This document shows positions 9,186 through 17,615 of a DNA stretch of 64,000 nt, in pieces. Within the stretch, counting starts at the first letter, position 1. Each line of letters begins with the position of its first letter. The DNA is from Cyclobacteriaceae bacterium. GTDB taxonomy: Bacteria > Bacteroidota > Bacteroidia > Cytophagales > Cyclobacteriaceae. The notes beneath the pieces are model-generated. The model was not told the DNA's origin. It ran no database searches and saw only the letters and a program-made list of their open reading frames with translations. The stretch covers positions 62,001 to 126,000 of the forward strand of contig JANQSI010000001.1 of NCBI GenBank assembly GCA_028284125.1, given 5' to 3'. Both the position numbers and the translations under genes were made by a program.

Positions 9186-9971
9186 TTACTGTCCAGCCGC
9201 AGCATCATCTTTCAATTTCTCCGCTAGCTCATCTCCGAGGTATTTGTCAATGATGCCATGCCCGAGATAAATGATTGGAGTAAGAACAATAGCCACTGTG
9301 AATTTGTAGATATAATTAATGATTCCCACAGAAACCACCTGAGACAATGGCCATCTACTTTCAGCCGGTGCTAGAATATAAAAGGCGATCACAAGGACAA
9401 CAAAGCTGTCAATCAATTGGGAAATCAATGTAGAACCAGTGGCTCTGAGCCAGATCTTTTTTTCACCCGTGATTCTTCGCAATCGCTGAAAAACATAAAC
9501 ATCCAAAAACTGACCAATAAGGAATGCGATAAGCGAACCAACAATAATTCCCAACCCTTGCGTGTAGATCTTATTGAATGCAAAATTCACATCGAAGAAA
9601 TTTCCCTGGTCATCTGTGTTGTTCACATCCAGCCAAAAGGTTGCAGGGTCAAGTTTGGTCACTAAAAAAATCATGAAGAAAGCGTACGAAATACACCCTA
9701 CGGCAAGGAAACTGACTCTCCTAACTCCTTTCTTGCCAAAGTATTCGTTGATAATATCTGTTGTCAAAAAAACCACAGGCCAGATGACAACTCCTGCTGT
9801 AAGGTTAAAATCAAGCGTATAACCTAAGATATTGATATTGGCAGGATTGAATCCGAACGTGGATTCAGCAGAGAAAATCTTAACGCCAATCATCTCAGCC
9901 AAAATTGCATTCGTAAGAAAAACTCCAGTTAGAATTAGAAAAAGCCTTTGTTTCTTTACGCTCTCCATCAA
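9186..9971 (-). CDS. yhhQ: Queuosine precursor transporter (YhhQ/VUT family)
   Basis: The 261-residue membrane protein has about six helices. The family signature around FLTTDIINEYFGKKGVRR (residues about 88-105) follows the second helix. VUT-family members import queuosine precursors such as preQ0 or preQ1 for tRNA wobble-base modification; E. coli YhhQ is the characterised example. The gene begins three bases after the rnz stop and is followed by the caspase-like gene, so it belongs to a purC-STAS-rnz-yhhQ operon. Its position beside RNase Z gives the operon a tRNA-maturation theme. The exact precursor salvaged cannot be read from the sequence. Confidence 0.85.
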   Translation of the reverse strand: MMESVKKQRLFLILTGVFLTNAILAEMIGVKIFSAESTFGFNPANINILGYTLDFNLTAGVVIWPVVFLTTDIINEYFGKKGVRRVSFLAVGCISYAFFMIFLVTKLDPATFWLDVNNTDDQGNFFDVNFAFNKIYTQGLGIIVGSLIAFLIGQFLDVYVFQRLRRITGEKKIWLRATGSTLISQLIDSFVVLVIAFYILAPAESRWPLSQVVSVGIINYIYKFTVAIVLTPIIYLGHGIIDKYLGDELAEKLKDDAAAGQ

Positions 9972-9974
9972 GTA

Positions 9975-10901
9975 TCAACCTTTATTTGAAATCTCGAATT
10001 TTGTTCCCTCAATTGCTAACTCTGTATTATCAAAAACTGTTTTCGCTTCTTCTAAAATCACATCTAATTCTCGATATCTTGCAGAAAAATGACCTAATAT
10101 AAGTTTGCCTACATTAGCTTCCTTCGCAATACTTGCCGCCTCTTTTGCTGTAGAATGAAAAGTACCATGCGCGCGTTCTTCCATATCATCAGCGAACGTG
10201 GATTCATGGTATAGTAAATCCACATCTTGAATTTGATCTATGATTCCTGGCTTATACTTTGTGTCTGAGCAATAGGCGTAAGAAAACTGAGGAAGAGGAT
10301 CAAGAGTCAGCTCTTTGTTCTTGTGCTTTATTGATCCATCTGGATTCACAAGGTCTTCTCCAATTTTTAACCGGTTAATCTCAAGAGGAGAAAGATCAAG
10401 ACCTGAAAAAACTTCTCTATGAATTCTTCTTTTTTTTTCTTTTTCTCTAAAAAGAAAACCAGCACAAGGAACTCCATGATCCATCGGAATAGTGTGAACA
10501 GTGACCTGTTGATTTTCAAAAACGAGTTCTACCTCATCAGGTGTCCATTCCACAAAATTGATTTTATACATCAGCCAAGTTTGAGAATGCTTCAGCTGTA
10601 AGGAAATGATTTCTGCCAATCCTGGAGGAGCAATAAGTGTTAATTCCTTTTCTCGGCCAAAAAGATGCATCGTTGAAAGCAATCCAATGAGACCGAAATA
10701 GTGATCGCCATGTAAATGCGAGATCAAAACATGATCAATCTTGGAGATCTTAATTTGATATTTCTTTAACAACAACTGTGTGCCTTCACCACAGTCGATT
10801 AAGAAAAGTTGGTTTTGAATTCTAAAGAGTTGAGATGTGTGGTGCCTTCGATGAGCAAAGGCAGCCGAGTTTGATCCAAGGATTTGTAGTTCCGGACCCA
10901 A
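9975..10901 (-). CDS. rnz: Ribonuclease Z (tRNA 3'-processing endonuclease)
   Basis: The 308-residue metallo-beta-lactamase-fold protein opens with LQILGSNSAAFAHRRHHTSQ. Its zinc-binding motif is SHLHGDHYFG (His62, His64, Asp66, His67), followed by PMDHGVPCAGF, YCSDTKY and a late LGHFSARY with the third histidine group. The length matches ElaC/RNase Z of the short form (about 305 residues). RNase Z cleaves pre-tRNAs after the discriminator base. The gene starts two bases after the stop of the STAS gene and three bases before the transporter gene, so it is part of a tight operon. The assignment is confident. Confidence 0.95.
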   Translation of the reverse strand: MGPELQILGSNSAAFAHRRHHTSQLFRIQNQLFLIDCGEGTQLLLKKYQIKISKIDHVLISHLHGDHYFGLIGLLSTMHLFGREKELTLIAPPGLAEIISLQLKHSQTWLMYKINFVEWTPDEVELVFENQQVTVHTIPMDHGVPCAGFLFREKEKKRRIHREVFSGLDLSPLEINRLKIGEDLVNPDGSIKHKNKELTLDPLPQFSYAYCSDTKYKPGIIDQIQDVDLLYHESTFADDMEERAHGTFHSTAKEAASIAKEANVGKLILGHFSARYRELDVILEEAKTVFDNTELAIEGTKFEISNKG

Positions 10902-10903
10902 AC

Positions 10904-11275
10904 CTATTCTGCAGAGCCTTGTCCTTTTTCGATCTCTGTCATAAATACATAATCCACAGCTTCTTCCTTCGATGGTAGAATAGTCATAACCTTATCAAGC
11001 TGACTGATTGAAATAAGTTTCATCACATGATCCGTGACATTGTACAGAACAAATGCTCCATTGTCAGTAAAAGATCTGTTTCCAACCAAAAAAGCACTCA
11101 GACCACTTGAATCAACATATTTAACATCTTCCATGTCTATGATTATGCTTTTAACACCATCCTGGCTGAGGTTCATGAATTCAGATTTCAGTTCCGGAGC
11201 GATCGAACTGTCTACCTTCTCGTCTGAAATTTTTACAATGGAATAGTTATCGTATTTGTCGGCGTTAAAATTCAT
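10904..11275 (-). CDS. STAS-domain protein (anti-sigma-factor-antagonist type)
   Basis: The 123-residue single-domain protein has the SpoIIAA/STAS phosphorylation motif [20 protein letters not shown] at about 47-66. The first Ser of DSSG is the expected phospho-acceptor. STAS proteins of this kind bind anti-sigma kinases or act as scaffolds in partner-switching. No RsbW-like kinase or PP2C phosphatase lies in the window, so its partner is elsewhere. Its start overlaps the purC stop by four bases (ATGA) and rnz follows after two bases, so all three are likely co-transcribed. Why a regulatory protein sits between purC and rnz is not clear from the sequence. Confidence 0.88.
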   Translation of the reverse strand: MNFNADKYDNYSIVKISDEKVDSSIAPELKSEFMNLSQDGVKSIIIDMEDVKYVDSSGLSAFLVGNRSFTDNGAFVLYNVTDHVMKLISISQLDKVMTILPSKEEAVDYVFMTEIEKGQGSAE

Positions 11276-12216
11276 AGTGTGTCTGAAATTTGAGCAATAC
11301 TATTTTTTATTTGGGCTAATTTATCGTGGTAATCATCCTTAACAAATTTTTCGCCCGATATGTTTTCATAAAGTTCGATGTAACGACTTGAAATCTGGTC
11401 CAATCTTTCATCGGGCATTTCTGGCATTTTTTCGCCTTCCTCACCTTGAAATCCTTCGGAGATCAGCCATTGGCGAACAAACTCCTTCGAAAGCTGACGC
11501 TGAGGTTCTCCTTTTTCTTGAAGCTTGTTATACGTGTTTCCGTAAAAGTATCGGGATGAGTCAGGCGTGTGGACCTCATCTATCAGGTAGATTTCGTCAT
11601 TGTATTTTCCAAACTCGTATTTCGTATCGACCAGAATCAACCCCCGTTCCTTGGCTACTTCCGTTCCCCTTTCAAATAATTTGTAGGTGTAATCCTCCAG
11701 TTTCTGATAGTCAGCTTCTGACACAAGTCCTTGGTCTAAGATTTCTTCTCTAGTAATATCTTCATCATGGCCTTCATCGGCTTTTGTAGCAGGAGTGATG
11801 ATTGGTGTCGGAAACTTATCGTTCTCTTTCATTCCATCAGGCATAGGAACTCCGCAAAGTATTCTCTTTCCATCACGATATTCTCGCCACGCATGACCTG
11901 CTAAGTAACCTCTGATGACCATTTCTACTTTGTAAGGCTCACACCTTTTTCCGAACGTCACATTTGGATGTGGGGTAGATTCAACCCAATTCGGAACAAT
12001 GTCTTTTGTCCCCTCGAGAAATCGTGCTGCCAATTGATTCAGCACTTGACCTTTGTAAGGGATTGGCCTGGGTAAAACCACATCAAATGCAGAGATCCGA
12101 TCGGTAGCGACCATGGCCAACTTGTCTCCAAATTCGTAGACCTCACGTACTTTTCCTGTGTATTTACCTGTTTGATTTTTGAATGAAAAATCCGTTGAAG
12201 TGATCCCTGTAGACAT
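11272..12216 (-). CDS. purC: Phosphoribosylaminoimidazole-succinocarboxamide synthase
   Basis: The 314-residue cytoplasmic enzyme joins CAIR with aspartate using ATP to give SAICAR in purine synthesis. The sequence shows [20 protein letters not shown] and [20 protein letters not shown] near the N-terminus, then [16 protein letters not shown] and [10 protein letters not shown], which are the nucleotide- and substrate-binding segments of SAICAR synthetase. The length is of the longer type typical of Bacteroidota and yeast Ade1 rather than the roughly 240-residue E. coli form. It leads the operon purC-STAS-rnz-yhhQ-caspase. A possible promoter box lies just upstream at 12224-12231. Confidence 0.96.
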   Translation of the reverse strand: MSTGITSTDFSFKNQTGKYTGKVREVYEFGDKLAMVATDRISAFDVVLPRPIPYKGQVLNQLAARFLEGTKDIVPNWVESTPHPNVTFGKRCEPYKVEMVIRGYLAGHAWREYRDGKRILCGVPMPDGMKENDKFPTPIITPATKADEGHDEDITREEILDQGLVSEADYQKLEDYTYKLFERGTEVAKERGLILVDTKYEFGKYNDEIYLIDEVHTPDSSRYFYGNTYNKLQEKGEPQRQLSKEFVRQWLISEGFQGEEGEKMPEMPDERLDQISSRYIELYENISGEKFVKDDYHDKLAQIKNSIAQISDTL

Positions 12217-12438
12217 AAGGGCACAAATATAACTGGCTCACTGTTTTTTGGTGGAAATGGCTTTCCTTAATTGAGGAATCAAAGAAGAGTCGGAGTTTGG
12301 GTTGATTTGTAATCCGGAAGGTCTCTAGATGAGAGTTGGCAGAGAGATTCAAAGAAAAATGCTGATCTGTAATGAAAAACCTTTCATGTTATTGGGCTCA
12401 TCCGCCGACAGACGGATGCCCAATAACGTAACCCATAG
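12217..12438. other. Intergenic stretch with a long interrupted hairpin
   Basis: There is no convincing gene between purC and the small gene at 12439-12603. The stretch holds a striking inverted repeat at 12388-12427: a 9-bp arm GTTATTGGG / CCCAATAAC, a two-base bulge, then CATCCG / CGGATG around an 8-base loop. It lies just after the small minus-strand gene, where it could stop or stabilise that transcript, but no T-run follows it. The inner part resembles repeat-type hairpins often scattered in Bacteroidota genomes. Confidence 0.6.
12224..12231 (-). promoter_or_regulatory. Candidate Bacteroidota -7 box upstream of purC
   Basis: On the minus strand these bases read TATATTTG, an exact match to the Bacteroidota -7 consensus TAnnTTTG. 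The box ends only about seven bases before the purC ATG at 12214-12216, so a transcript from it would be nearly leaderless. No good TTTG-type -33 element is seen at the expected distance, which weakens the call. Confidence 0.35.
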
Positions 12439-12603
12439 CTAAGCCGCTGAAAGACCTTGTTTCATAAACGTTTTGCATTTTTCCTTCGTCCCGATGTAGA
12501 GGATGTTGTAACCTCTCTTCACTACCCAATCATCACCAGTGCGGGACTTTTGAATCCTTAATTGATTTTTGTCTCGTTTTGCGAACAGTCTAAAAAGATT
12601 CAT
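12439..12603 (-). CDS. Small basic protein, 54 residues, unknown function
   Basis: The frame starts at the ATG complementary to 12601-12603 and stops with TAG at 12439-12441. It gives 54 residues beginning MNLFRLFAKRDKNQLRI and ending with KCKTFMKQGLSAA. It is rich in Lys and Arg, lacks a membrane segment or signal peptide and has a compact hydrophobic pattern (DDWVVKRGYNILYIGTKE) that suggests a small beta-alpha fold. This loosely resembles DUF2188-like modules, but I cannot confirm that. An AT-rich leader upstream and a hairpin downstream support a real transcription unit. The clear codon structure and isolated position argue against a chance frame. Function is unknown. Confidence 0.6.
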   Translation of the reverse strand: MNLFRLFAKRDKNQLRIQKSRTGDDWVVKRGYNILYIGTKEKCKTFMKQGLSAA

Positions 12604-12769
12604 GATGCTAAAAGTTTAATTAAAAATTGTATTTATTAAATATTAAACATTAATATAATAATAAATGTTACATTTTAATCCAATTTTTTATTGAAATTAT
12701 ACCATTTATACACGAAACGTACAAATCCTTCGACCAAAGTCTCAGTTTTTCTAAAAAATCAATGATTAA
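12604..12769 (-). other. AT-rich leader region upstream of the 54-residue gene
   Basis: This very AT-rich stretch separates fabH from the small gene. It contains an inverted repeat AACATT / AATGTT at 12646-12669 with an AT-only spacer. It probably carries the promoter of the 54-residue gene, but I cannot point to a consensus -7/-33 pair. Confidence 0.4.
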
Positions 12770-13777
12770 TCACCACCTTATCAAAGCGGACGCCCAGGTA
12801 AAACCGCTACCGAAAGCAGCCAAACAAATCAGATCCCCTGACTTTATTTTTCCTTCTTGCCATGCTTCACTCATAGCTAGTGGAATTGAGGCGGCCGTGG
12901 TGTTGCCATACCTCATGATATTATTGTAGACTTGATCATCAGAGAGTCCTAGCTTTTGCTGAACAAACTGACTGATTCTCAAATTGGCTTGATGCGGAAT
13001 CATCAAGCTGACATCTTCAGGTTTGTAGCCATTGGTCATTAGAGCCTCACCTATTACCTCCATGAATCTGGTCACTGCATGTTTGAAAACAAAGTTTCCA
13101 TTCATATATGGATAATAGGATGAGTCTTCGGGATCATTGGCCTCAATTATTTCTGGCACCCATCTCAAGGTGCTTGGTCCTTCCAGTGCCAGCTCTTTTG
13201 CATGTTTCCCCTCAGAATGAAGGTGGGTTGACAATATACCGGTTCCCTTCTCTTCATTCCGCTGAACAACTACCGCGCCAGCTCCATCACCAAAAATTAC
13301 GGTAACTCCCCTTCCTCGTGTAGATCTTTCCAATCCGCCAGAGTGATTTTCTGCGCCTATGACCAGGATGTTCTCATACATTCCTGTTTTTATGAATTGA
13401 TCTGCAACTGATAAACTGTAGATAAAACCTGAACATTGGTTTCGGACATCTAGCGCACCAACTTCTTTGATTCCCAGCTGCTCTTGGACCATCACGCCAG
13501 GTCCCGGGAAATAATAGTCAGGACTGAGCGTGGCGAAAATAATGAAGTCAACATCGTCGGGTGTGATACCTGCATTTTCGATTGCAAGTCTTGCAGCCTT
13601 TGTTCCCATGGTAGATGGAGTATCATCCGATTCGGGATCAATCCATCTTCGTTCTTTGATGCCGGTTCTTTCAGTGATCCATTCGTCACTGGTGTCCATG
13701 ATCTTAGCTAAATCATCATTGGTCACTACGTTCTCTGGGACATAATGACCTATTCCGGCAATTTTTGAACTGTACAT
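12770..13777 (-). CDS. fabH: Beta-ketoacyl-ACP synthase III
   Basis: The 335-residue thiolase-fold enzyme has the FabH catalytic triad: Cys115 in VRNQCSGFIYS, His262 in MIPHQANLRIS and Asn292 in RYGNTTAASIP. The N-terminus IAGIGHYVPENVVTN and the segment DEWITERTGIKERRW are also typical. FabH condenses an acyl-CoA primer with malonyl-ACP and starts fatty-acid synthesis, with branched primers common in Bacteroidota. No other fatty-acid gene is nearby, so this may be one of several KAS III paralogues with a more specialised primer. It lies 38 bases after the PorE-like gene on the same strand. Confidence 0.93.
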   Translation of the reverse strand: MYSSKIAGIGHYVPENVVTNDDLAKIMDTSDEWITERTGIKERRWIDPESDDTPSTMGTKAARLAIENAGITPDDVDFIIFATLSPDYYFPGPGVMVQEQLGIKEVGALDVRNQCSGFIYSLSVADQFIKTGMYENILVIGAENHSGGLERSTRGRGVTVIFGDGAGAVVVQRNEEKGTGILSTHLHSEGKHAKELALEGPSTLRWVPEIIEANDPEDSSYYPYMNGNFVFKHAVTRFMEVIGEALMTNGYKPEDVSLMIPHQANLRISQFVQQKLGLSDDQVYNNIMRYGNTTAASIPLAMSEAWQEGKIKSGDLICLAAFGSGFTWASALIRW

Positions 13778-13815
13778 TTTCGGGGTGTTTTATTCGAATA
13801 TACGGATAATTCCGC

Positions 13816-15801
13816 CTATTCAATAACCACGATCTCGATACGACGATTCAATTCTCTTCCATCAATTTCATCATCGTTACTGGCCAGCGGACGAGAAGAA
13901 CCATATCCTTTAGGAACCAACCTGGAATCTGATATCCCCGACGAGGTTAGCCATTTCACAACAGATTGAGCTCGTTCCATTGAAAGTCTATTATTCATCT
14001 CCTCATCGCCAACATTATCTGTATGTCCTGCTATTTCTATTCTAAGCCCTGGATTTGAATCCAAAAGATTTTTTATCGTTCTGAGAGAAGGTAAGCTTTC
14101 ATCTTTGAGATGACTGGTGCCAAAATCAAAATAAATATGGCGAACCGCTACCCGATTAGAAACTCTAAATTTTGTTCCAAGTTCATCCAATAACATTTCC
14201 TCTGTTACGACACCTCGATCAGGTTCAGAAGTGTTGATTGAATGTTGAGCTACTTTGTGTGAAGCAGTTGCCTCTCCTTTGCCTAAATAAAAATCTTTGA
14301 TGTGTGTCGTGTTATCTCCATCGGGTGCATGCACTTCGAATTCTTCTTCGTGAAGGATCTCACCGTTTCTCTTTATTTGAACCTTGAACCGATCATCAGA
14401 CGTGATTTCAGCTCTGTATTTTCCTTGATCACTCAAATCGGAAAAGAAATACATATCCAAATATTCGTAAGGTCTGAAAAAGATTTGCGCATCTTTCATT
14501 GGCTGACCTGTATCCGTATCAACCACTCTTCCTTCAATTTTAATTTTGCTGATTTCCCAGAAGAAGAAAATGTCATAATCTCCTAATGTGTTCAGACGGT
14601 TAGAAGTGAAGTAACCAGACTTCTGATTTGGATTCATTTTGAAATGAATTTCATCCTCAGGTGAATTCAATGGGAATCCCATGTTCACAGGCTCTGACCA
14701 AGTTTGTGTCGTTTCATCAAATTCGGATTTGAAAATGTCATAGCCTCCCATCGAACCATGTCCGTCTGAAGAAAAATACAAGGTTTTTTCATCCGGACTT
14801 AAATAAGGACTGTCTTCATTAAAATCACTATTGATGTTTGAAGCAAAGGGAGCTGGTTTACTCCAGTTGCCGGTTTCGTGACTTCTAAATGACTGCATCA
14901 AGTCCAGGTTACGATTCTTTTTTGAACCTACTTCCGAAGCGAAAATGATACGATCCTCATGCTCGTTGATAAAGAAATGAGAACCTAAATGCGTTGAACT
15001 TATTTTGCTGTCGAACTCCACAGGCGCTGACCAACCCTTCAGATCACTAGTCGGTTCACTATAATAAAGATCTCCACCTTTTACTGGTCTGAATTGGAAC
15101 ATTCTTCCATCCTGATCGACTACCTCAATGTTTGCATTTTCTCTTAAGAAAAGTCCCTGACCATACACAGGCTCAGGATCAGACCACTTGCGATCTCCCT
15201 CGTGAATGGTGTGATAGATCTGGTATTCGTTTGGATTGGAATCTCTGTTTGATAGAAAGAGTAATTCCTCATTTTCAACAAAATATACAGGACTCAACTC
15301 TGCATATTCTGAGTTCACCTCTCTTTCTAAAAGATGAATCTCATAATCATCCGGATTATCCATGTAGGATTTGGCATTACCTACCCAATTCATCCATCTC
15401 CTTGTCTCCTCCTGAATCTCATTACTTAGATAAGCATCTACATTTAGAAAATTTCGAAAAGCTTCGTTGGCCTCCTGCATTCGATATTTTCTCATCATCA
15501 CTCGGCCTTTCCAGTAATAATAGAATTTATCTTCCTGGATCATTTCATCCTCGTATTGAAGGAAACTTTCGATTGGCTTGTTTTGGTACTTAGTGAGGAG
15601 TGAACAGAGCTCCGCTTTGTAAAAAACTCGATTTCCGTAGTTTAGTCCACTTGCAACTAGCTGTTCGTAATTGACAAGGGCTGTTTCAAAATCTTCCAGA
15701 TACAGAGCCTCTTCTGCGGTCTTAAAAATTTTATCATAATCCTGAGCTGGCGATTTCGAAACCAATAGTACAAAAATGCTAAGCAGTAAAAACTTATTCA
15801 T
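13816..15801 (-). CDS. PorE-like envelope protein: TPR, PD40 propeller, CarboxypepD_reg and OmpA domains
   Basis: The 661-residue protein has a signal peptide (LLLSIFVLLVSKSPAQ) and a TPR-like helical region at about 20-140. PD40 blades follow at about 160-415, for example DSPYLSPDEKTLYFSSDGHG. A carboxypeptidase-regulatory-like domain at about 420-505 and an OmpA peptidoglycan-binding domain at 545-661 (IAGHTDNVGDEEMNNRLS and ELNRRIEIVV) complete it. This exact domain order is that of PorE of the type IX secretion system, and many Bacteroidota carry paralogues. I chose the ATG at 15801, where the signal peptide begins, over 15837. It probably anchors an outer-membrane complex to peptidoglycan. 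The adjacent barrel gene upstream may be its partner. Confidence 0.85.
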   Translation of the reverse strand: MNKFLLLSIFVLLVSKSPAQDYDKIFKTAEEALYLEDFETALVNYEQLVASGLNYGNRVFYKAELCSLLTKYQNKPIESFLQYEDEMIQEDKFYYYWKGRVMMRKYRMQEANEAFRNFLNVDAYLSNEIQEETRRWMNWVGNAKSYMDNPDDYEIHLLEREVNSEYAELSPVYFVENEELLFLSNRDSNPNEYQIYHTIHEGDRKWSDPEPVYGQGLFLRENANIEVVDQDGRMFQFRPVKGGDLYYSEPTSDLKGWSAPVEFDSKISSTHLGSHFFINEHEDRIIFASEVGSKKNRNLDLMQSFRSHETGNWSKPAPFASNINSDFNEDSPYLSPDEKTLYFSSDGHGSMGGYDIFKSEFDETTQTWSEPVNMGFPLNSPEDEIHFKMNPNQKSGYFTSNRLNTLGDYDIFFFWEISKIKIEGRVVDTDTGQPMKDAQIFFRPYEYLDMYFFSDLSDQGKYRAEITSDDRFKVQIKRNGEILHEEEFEVHAPDGDNTTHIKDFYLGKGEATASHKVAQHSINTSEPDRGVVTEEMLLDELGTKFRVSNRVAVRHIYFDFGTSHLKDESLPSLRTIKNLLDSNPGLRIEIAGHTDNVGDEEMNNRLSMERAQSVVKWLTSSGISDSRLVPKGYGSSRPLASNDDEIDGRELNRRIEIVVIE

Positions 15802-15866
15802 TATTCTACAATTAGATTCCTGCACAAGTTGAAGCAAATCAATCTAAATGCCTAATAATAACGTAG

Positions 15867-16466
15867 TTATTGGTTGAAATAGCCAACTTTTACGTTAAAT
15901 CCTACGAAAAAGCCTGTGAAATTTTGACTTTCTAGTTCCGGAATAATGATCTCTGACATGGATTGATAGCCCAAAATAAGTTCGGGACGGACATATCTGA
16001 GGAAGGGTGTTTCAATTTTAGCGCCTATTTGCCAAAGAGAGAATTTCTCCCTTGCAAAATCTTCTTTCGTATCTAATCTCTCCCAGACCAAGTCACCTAA
16101 TTGAAATGAAAGCTGAGGTGCTACGTTGATGTATTTTGATTCAATTAAATGATAGGCAAAATAAGCTCCACCATGCGCATAGGCCAAACGGAAAAAATTG
16201 GGAAACACCAACCGTTTCTCATATTCATCCTGAACAAATGAAAATATTGCTCCTCCTTCATATTTATCATAGCGCATTCCAATTCCAAAATTTGCCAACG
16301 TGTTGCTACCTGTCGGTCCAGGCGATTGATTAAAACCGATCAAAAAGTAGCCACCAACCAAATGCTTTGGAGGTTCCTTGATCAAAGAATCAGTTGCTAA
16401 AGAGTCCAACTCTTGAGCGCTAGCACCTAGTGTTACAAATAGAAATAAGATGAGGAATTTCCGCAT
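15867..16466 (-). CDS. Exported outer-membrane barrel-type protein, unknown function
   Basis: The 199-residue protein starts at 16466 with a clear signal peptide (KFLILFLFVTLGASAQ); a longer reading to 16499 would add an unlikely hydrophobic leader. The mature part has alternating aromatic/glycine strands such as HLVGGYFLIGFNQ and GFFVGFNVKVGYFNQ, with a C-terminal aromatic strand, as expected of a small outer-membrane barrel. It precedes the PorE-like gene by 65 bases on the same strand. In T9SS-related loci such barrels are often PorP/SprF-like partners, but this protein is shorter than PorP and I cannot assign it to that family. The next gene upstream is divergent. Confidence 0.62.
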   Translation of the reverse strand: MRKFLILFLFVTLGASAQELDSLATDSLIKEPPKHLVGGYFLIGFNQSPGPTGSNTLANFGIGMRYDKYEGGAIFSFVQDEYEKRLVFPNFFRLAYAHGGAYFAYHLIESKYINVAPQLSFQLGDLVWERLDTKEDFAREKFSLWQIGAKIETPFLRYVRPELILGYQSMSEIIIPELESQNFTGFFVGFNVKVGYFNQ

Positions 16467-16546
16467 ATCAATAATTCGCACTAAAATTAACAACATCATG
16501 CAACCCTGAAACTCTTAGCAAGTCTTTATACCGAATAACCTAAAAA

Positions 16547-17104
16547 TTGAAAACTAGCTCTGTAAATATTCACGCGGATCTTATCGAAAGATGTAGAGAA
16601 AATGATTCTGCAGCGCAGTTTGAGATATATAAACTTTATAACAAGGCGATGTATAACACGGCATTAAGAATAACAGGAGAACAACCCGATGCAGAAGATG
16701 TACTGCAAGAGGCTTTTGTTAGTGCCTTTCAAAACCTTAACAGTTATAGAGCGGATGCAGCCTTTGGCGCATGGTTAAAAAAGATCGTGATCAACAAGGC
16801 ATTGAATCATGTGCAAAAAAGCAAGCGCGATTTAATGATCGCCAATGAAAGTGAGATGGATATTGAGGCTCAAGCATGGACAGAGGAGACGGAACCAAAC
16901 TATTCCGTTGATTCAGTGAAGCGGGCAATGAACAATCTTCCAACAGGATTTAGAACTGTTTTATCTCTCTACCTTTTTGAAGGTTATGATCATAAAGAAA
17001 TAAGTGAAATTCTGAATATCTCTGAGTCAACTTCAAAGACTCAGTATAAAAGAGCAAAAGACAAATTGAAAACAATATTAAAAGCGGAGGTGAATTATGG
17101 GTGA
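16547..17104 (+). CDS. ECF-type RNA polymerase sigma factor
   Basis: The 185-residue protein has sigma region 2 at about 25-95 (PDAEDVLQEAFVSAFQNL, then FGAWLKKIVINKALNH) and region 4 at about 125-180 (GYDHKEISEILNISESTSK, the helix-turn-helix). No ATG fits; the start is TTG at 16547, and the next ATG would remove part of region 2. The weak start codon may keep expression low. It overlaps the next gene by eight bases (ATGGGTGA), a strong sign of coupling with a membrane-bound partner. The operon ends at a terminator near 18700. Confidence 0.92.
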   Translation: MKTSSVNIHADLIERCRENDSAAQFEIYKLYNKAMYNTALRITGEQPDAEDVLQEAFVSAFQNLNSYRADAAFGAWLKKIVINKALNHVQKSKRDLMIANESEMDIEAQAWTEETEPNYSVDSVKRAMNNLPTGFRTVLSLYLFEGYDHKEISEILNISESTSKTQYKRAKDKLKTILKAEVNYG

Positions 17105-17615
17105 TCAACTGGAACAATTCATAATGAATAATAAGGATGCTTTCAACGATGCTGATCCATCTGAGAAAGTCTGGAAGGGAATTAACAAAAGGCTTGGAAG
17201 AAACAACAACTTTTTGCAAGTAGTCTGGAAAGTGGCTGCCATTCTCTTCATGGTTTCAACCATTTACTTGTTAGCAGAAAAGAGCTTTGTAGAAAGTCAA
17301 GCAGGGCCCCAATTCTCCGAAGAATTCAAACAAGCCGAGGATTACTACACCCAGCTTATCAGTGTGAAGCGGATGGAGATTCAGGAAAAGCTTTCTCCTG
17401 AGGAACAAAAAGAACTATTAGAAGAAATTGATCAATTAGATGTCTTATATGTCGAACTAAAGAAAACCTACCAAACGAACGCTGCTAGTGACCGCATTGT
17501 GGATGCCATGATCAGCAACCTACAGCTTAGACTGCAGATTCTGAGTAAGCAGCTGGAAATTTTGGAAAACATTAAAGATCAAAACCATGAAATTGAACCA
17601 AATCGTGAAATATAA
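17097..17615 (+). CDS. Membrane-anchored coiled-coil protein, putative anti-sigma factor
   Basis: The 172-residue protein has a short acidic cytoplasmic N-terminus with a conserved-looking DPSEKVWKGINKRLGR, one membrane helix at about 43-61 (VVWKVAAILFMVSTIYLLA) and a long charged helical C-terminus at about 75-165. It overlaps the sigma gene by eight bases and the next gene by 29. The topology, N-terminus inside and sensor outside, and the coupling to an ECF sigma gene suggest an anti-sigma factor, although no ZAS zinc motif (HxxxCxxC) is present. The external coiled coil might sense envelope state. Function is inferred from position, not homology. Confidence 0.65.
   Translation: MGDQLEQFIMNNKDAFNDADPSEKVWKGINKRLGRNNNFLQVVWKVAAILFMVSTIYLLAEKSFVESQAGPQFSEEFKQAEDYYTQLISVKRMEIQEKLSPEEQKELLEEIDQLDVLYVELKKTYQTNAASDRIVDAMISNLQLRLQILSKQLEILENIKDQNHEIEPNREI

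Noticed and set aside
12164-12352. Minus-strand 62-codon frame upstream of purC
   Set aside because: It overlaps purC in another frame, has no domain-like pattern and lacks independent signals.
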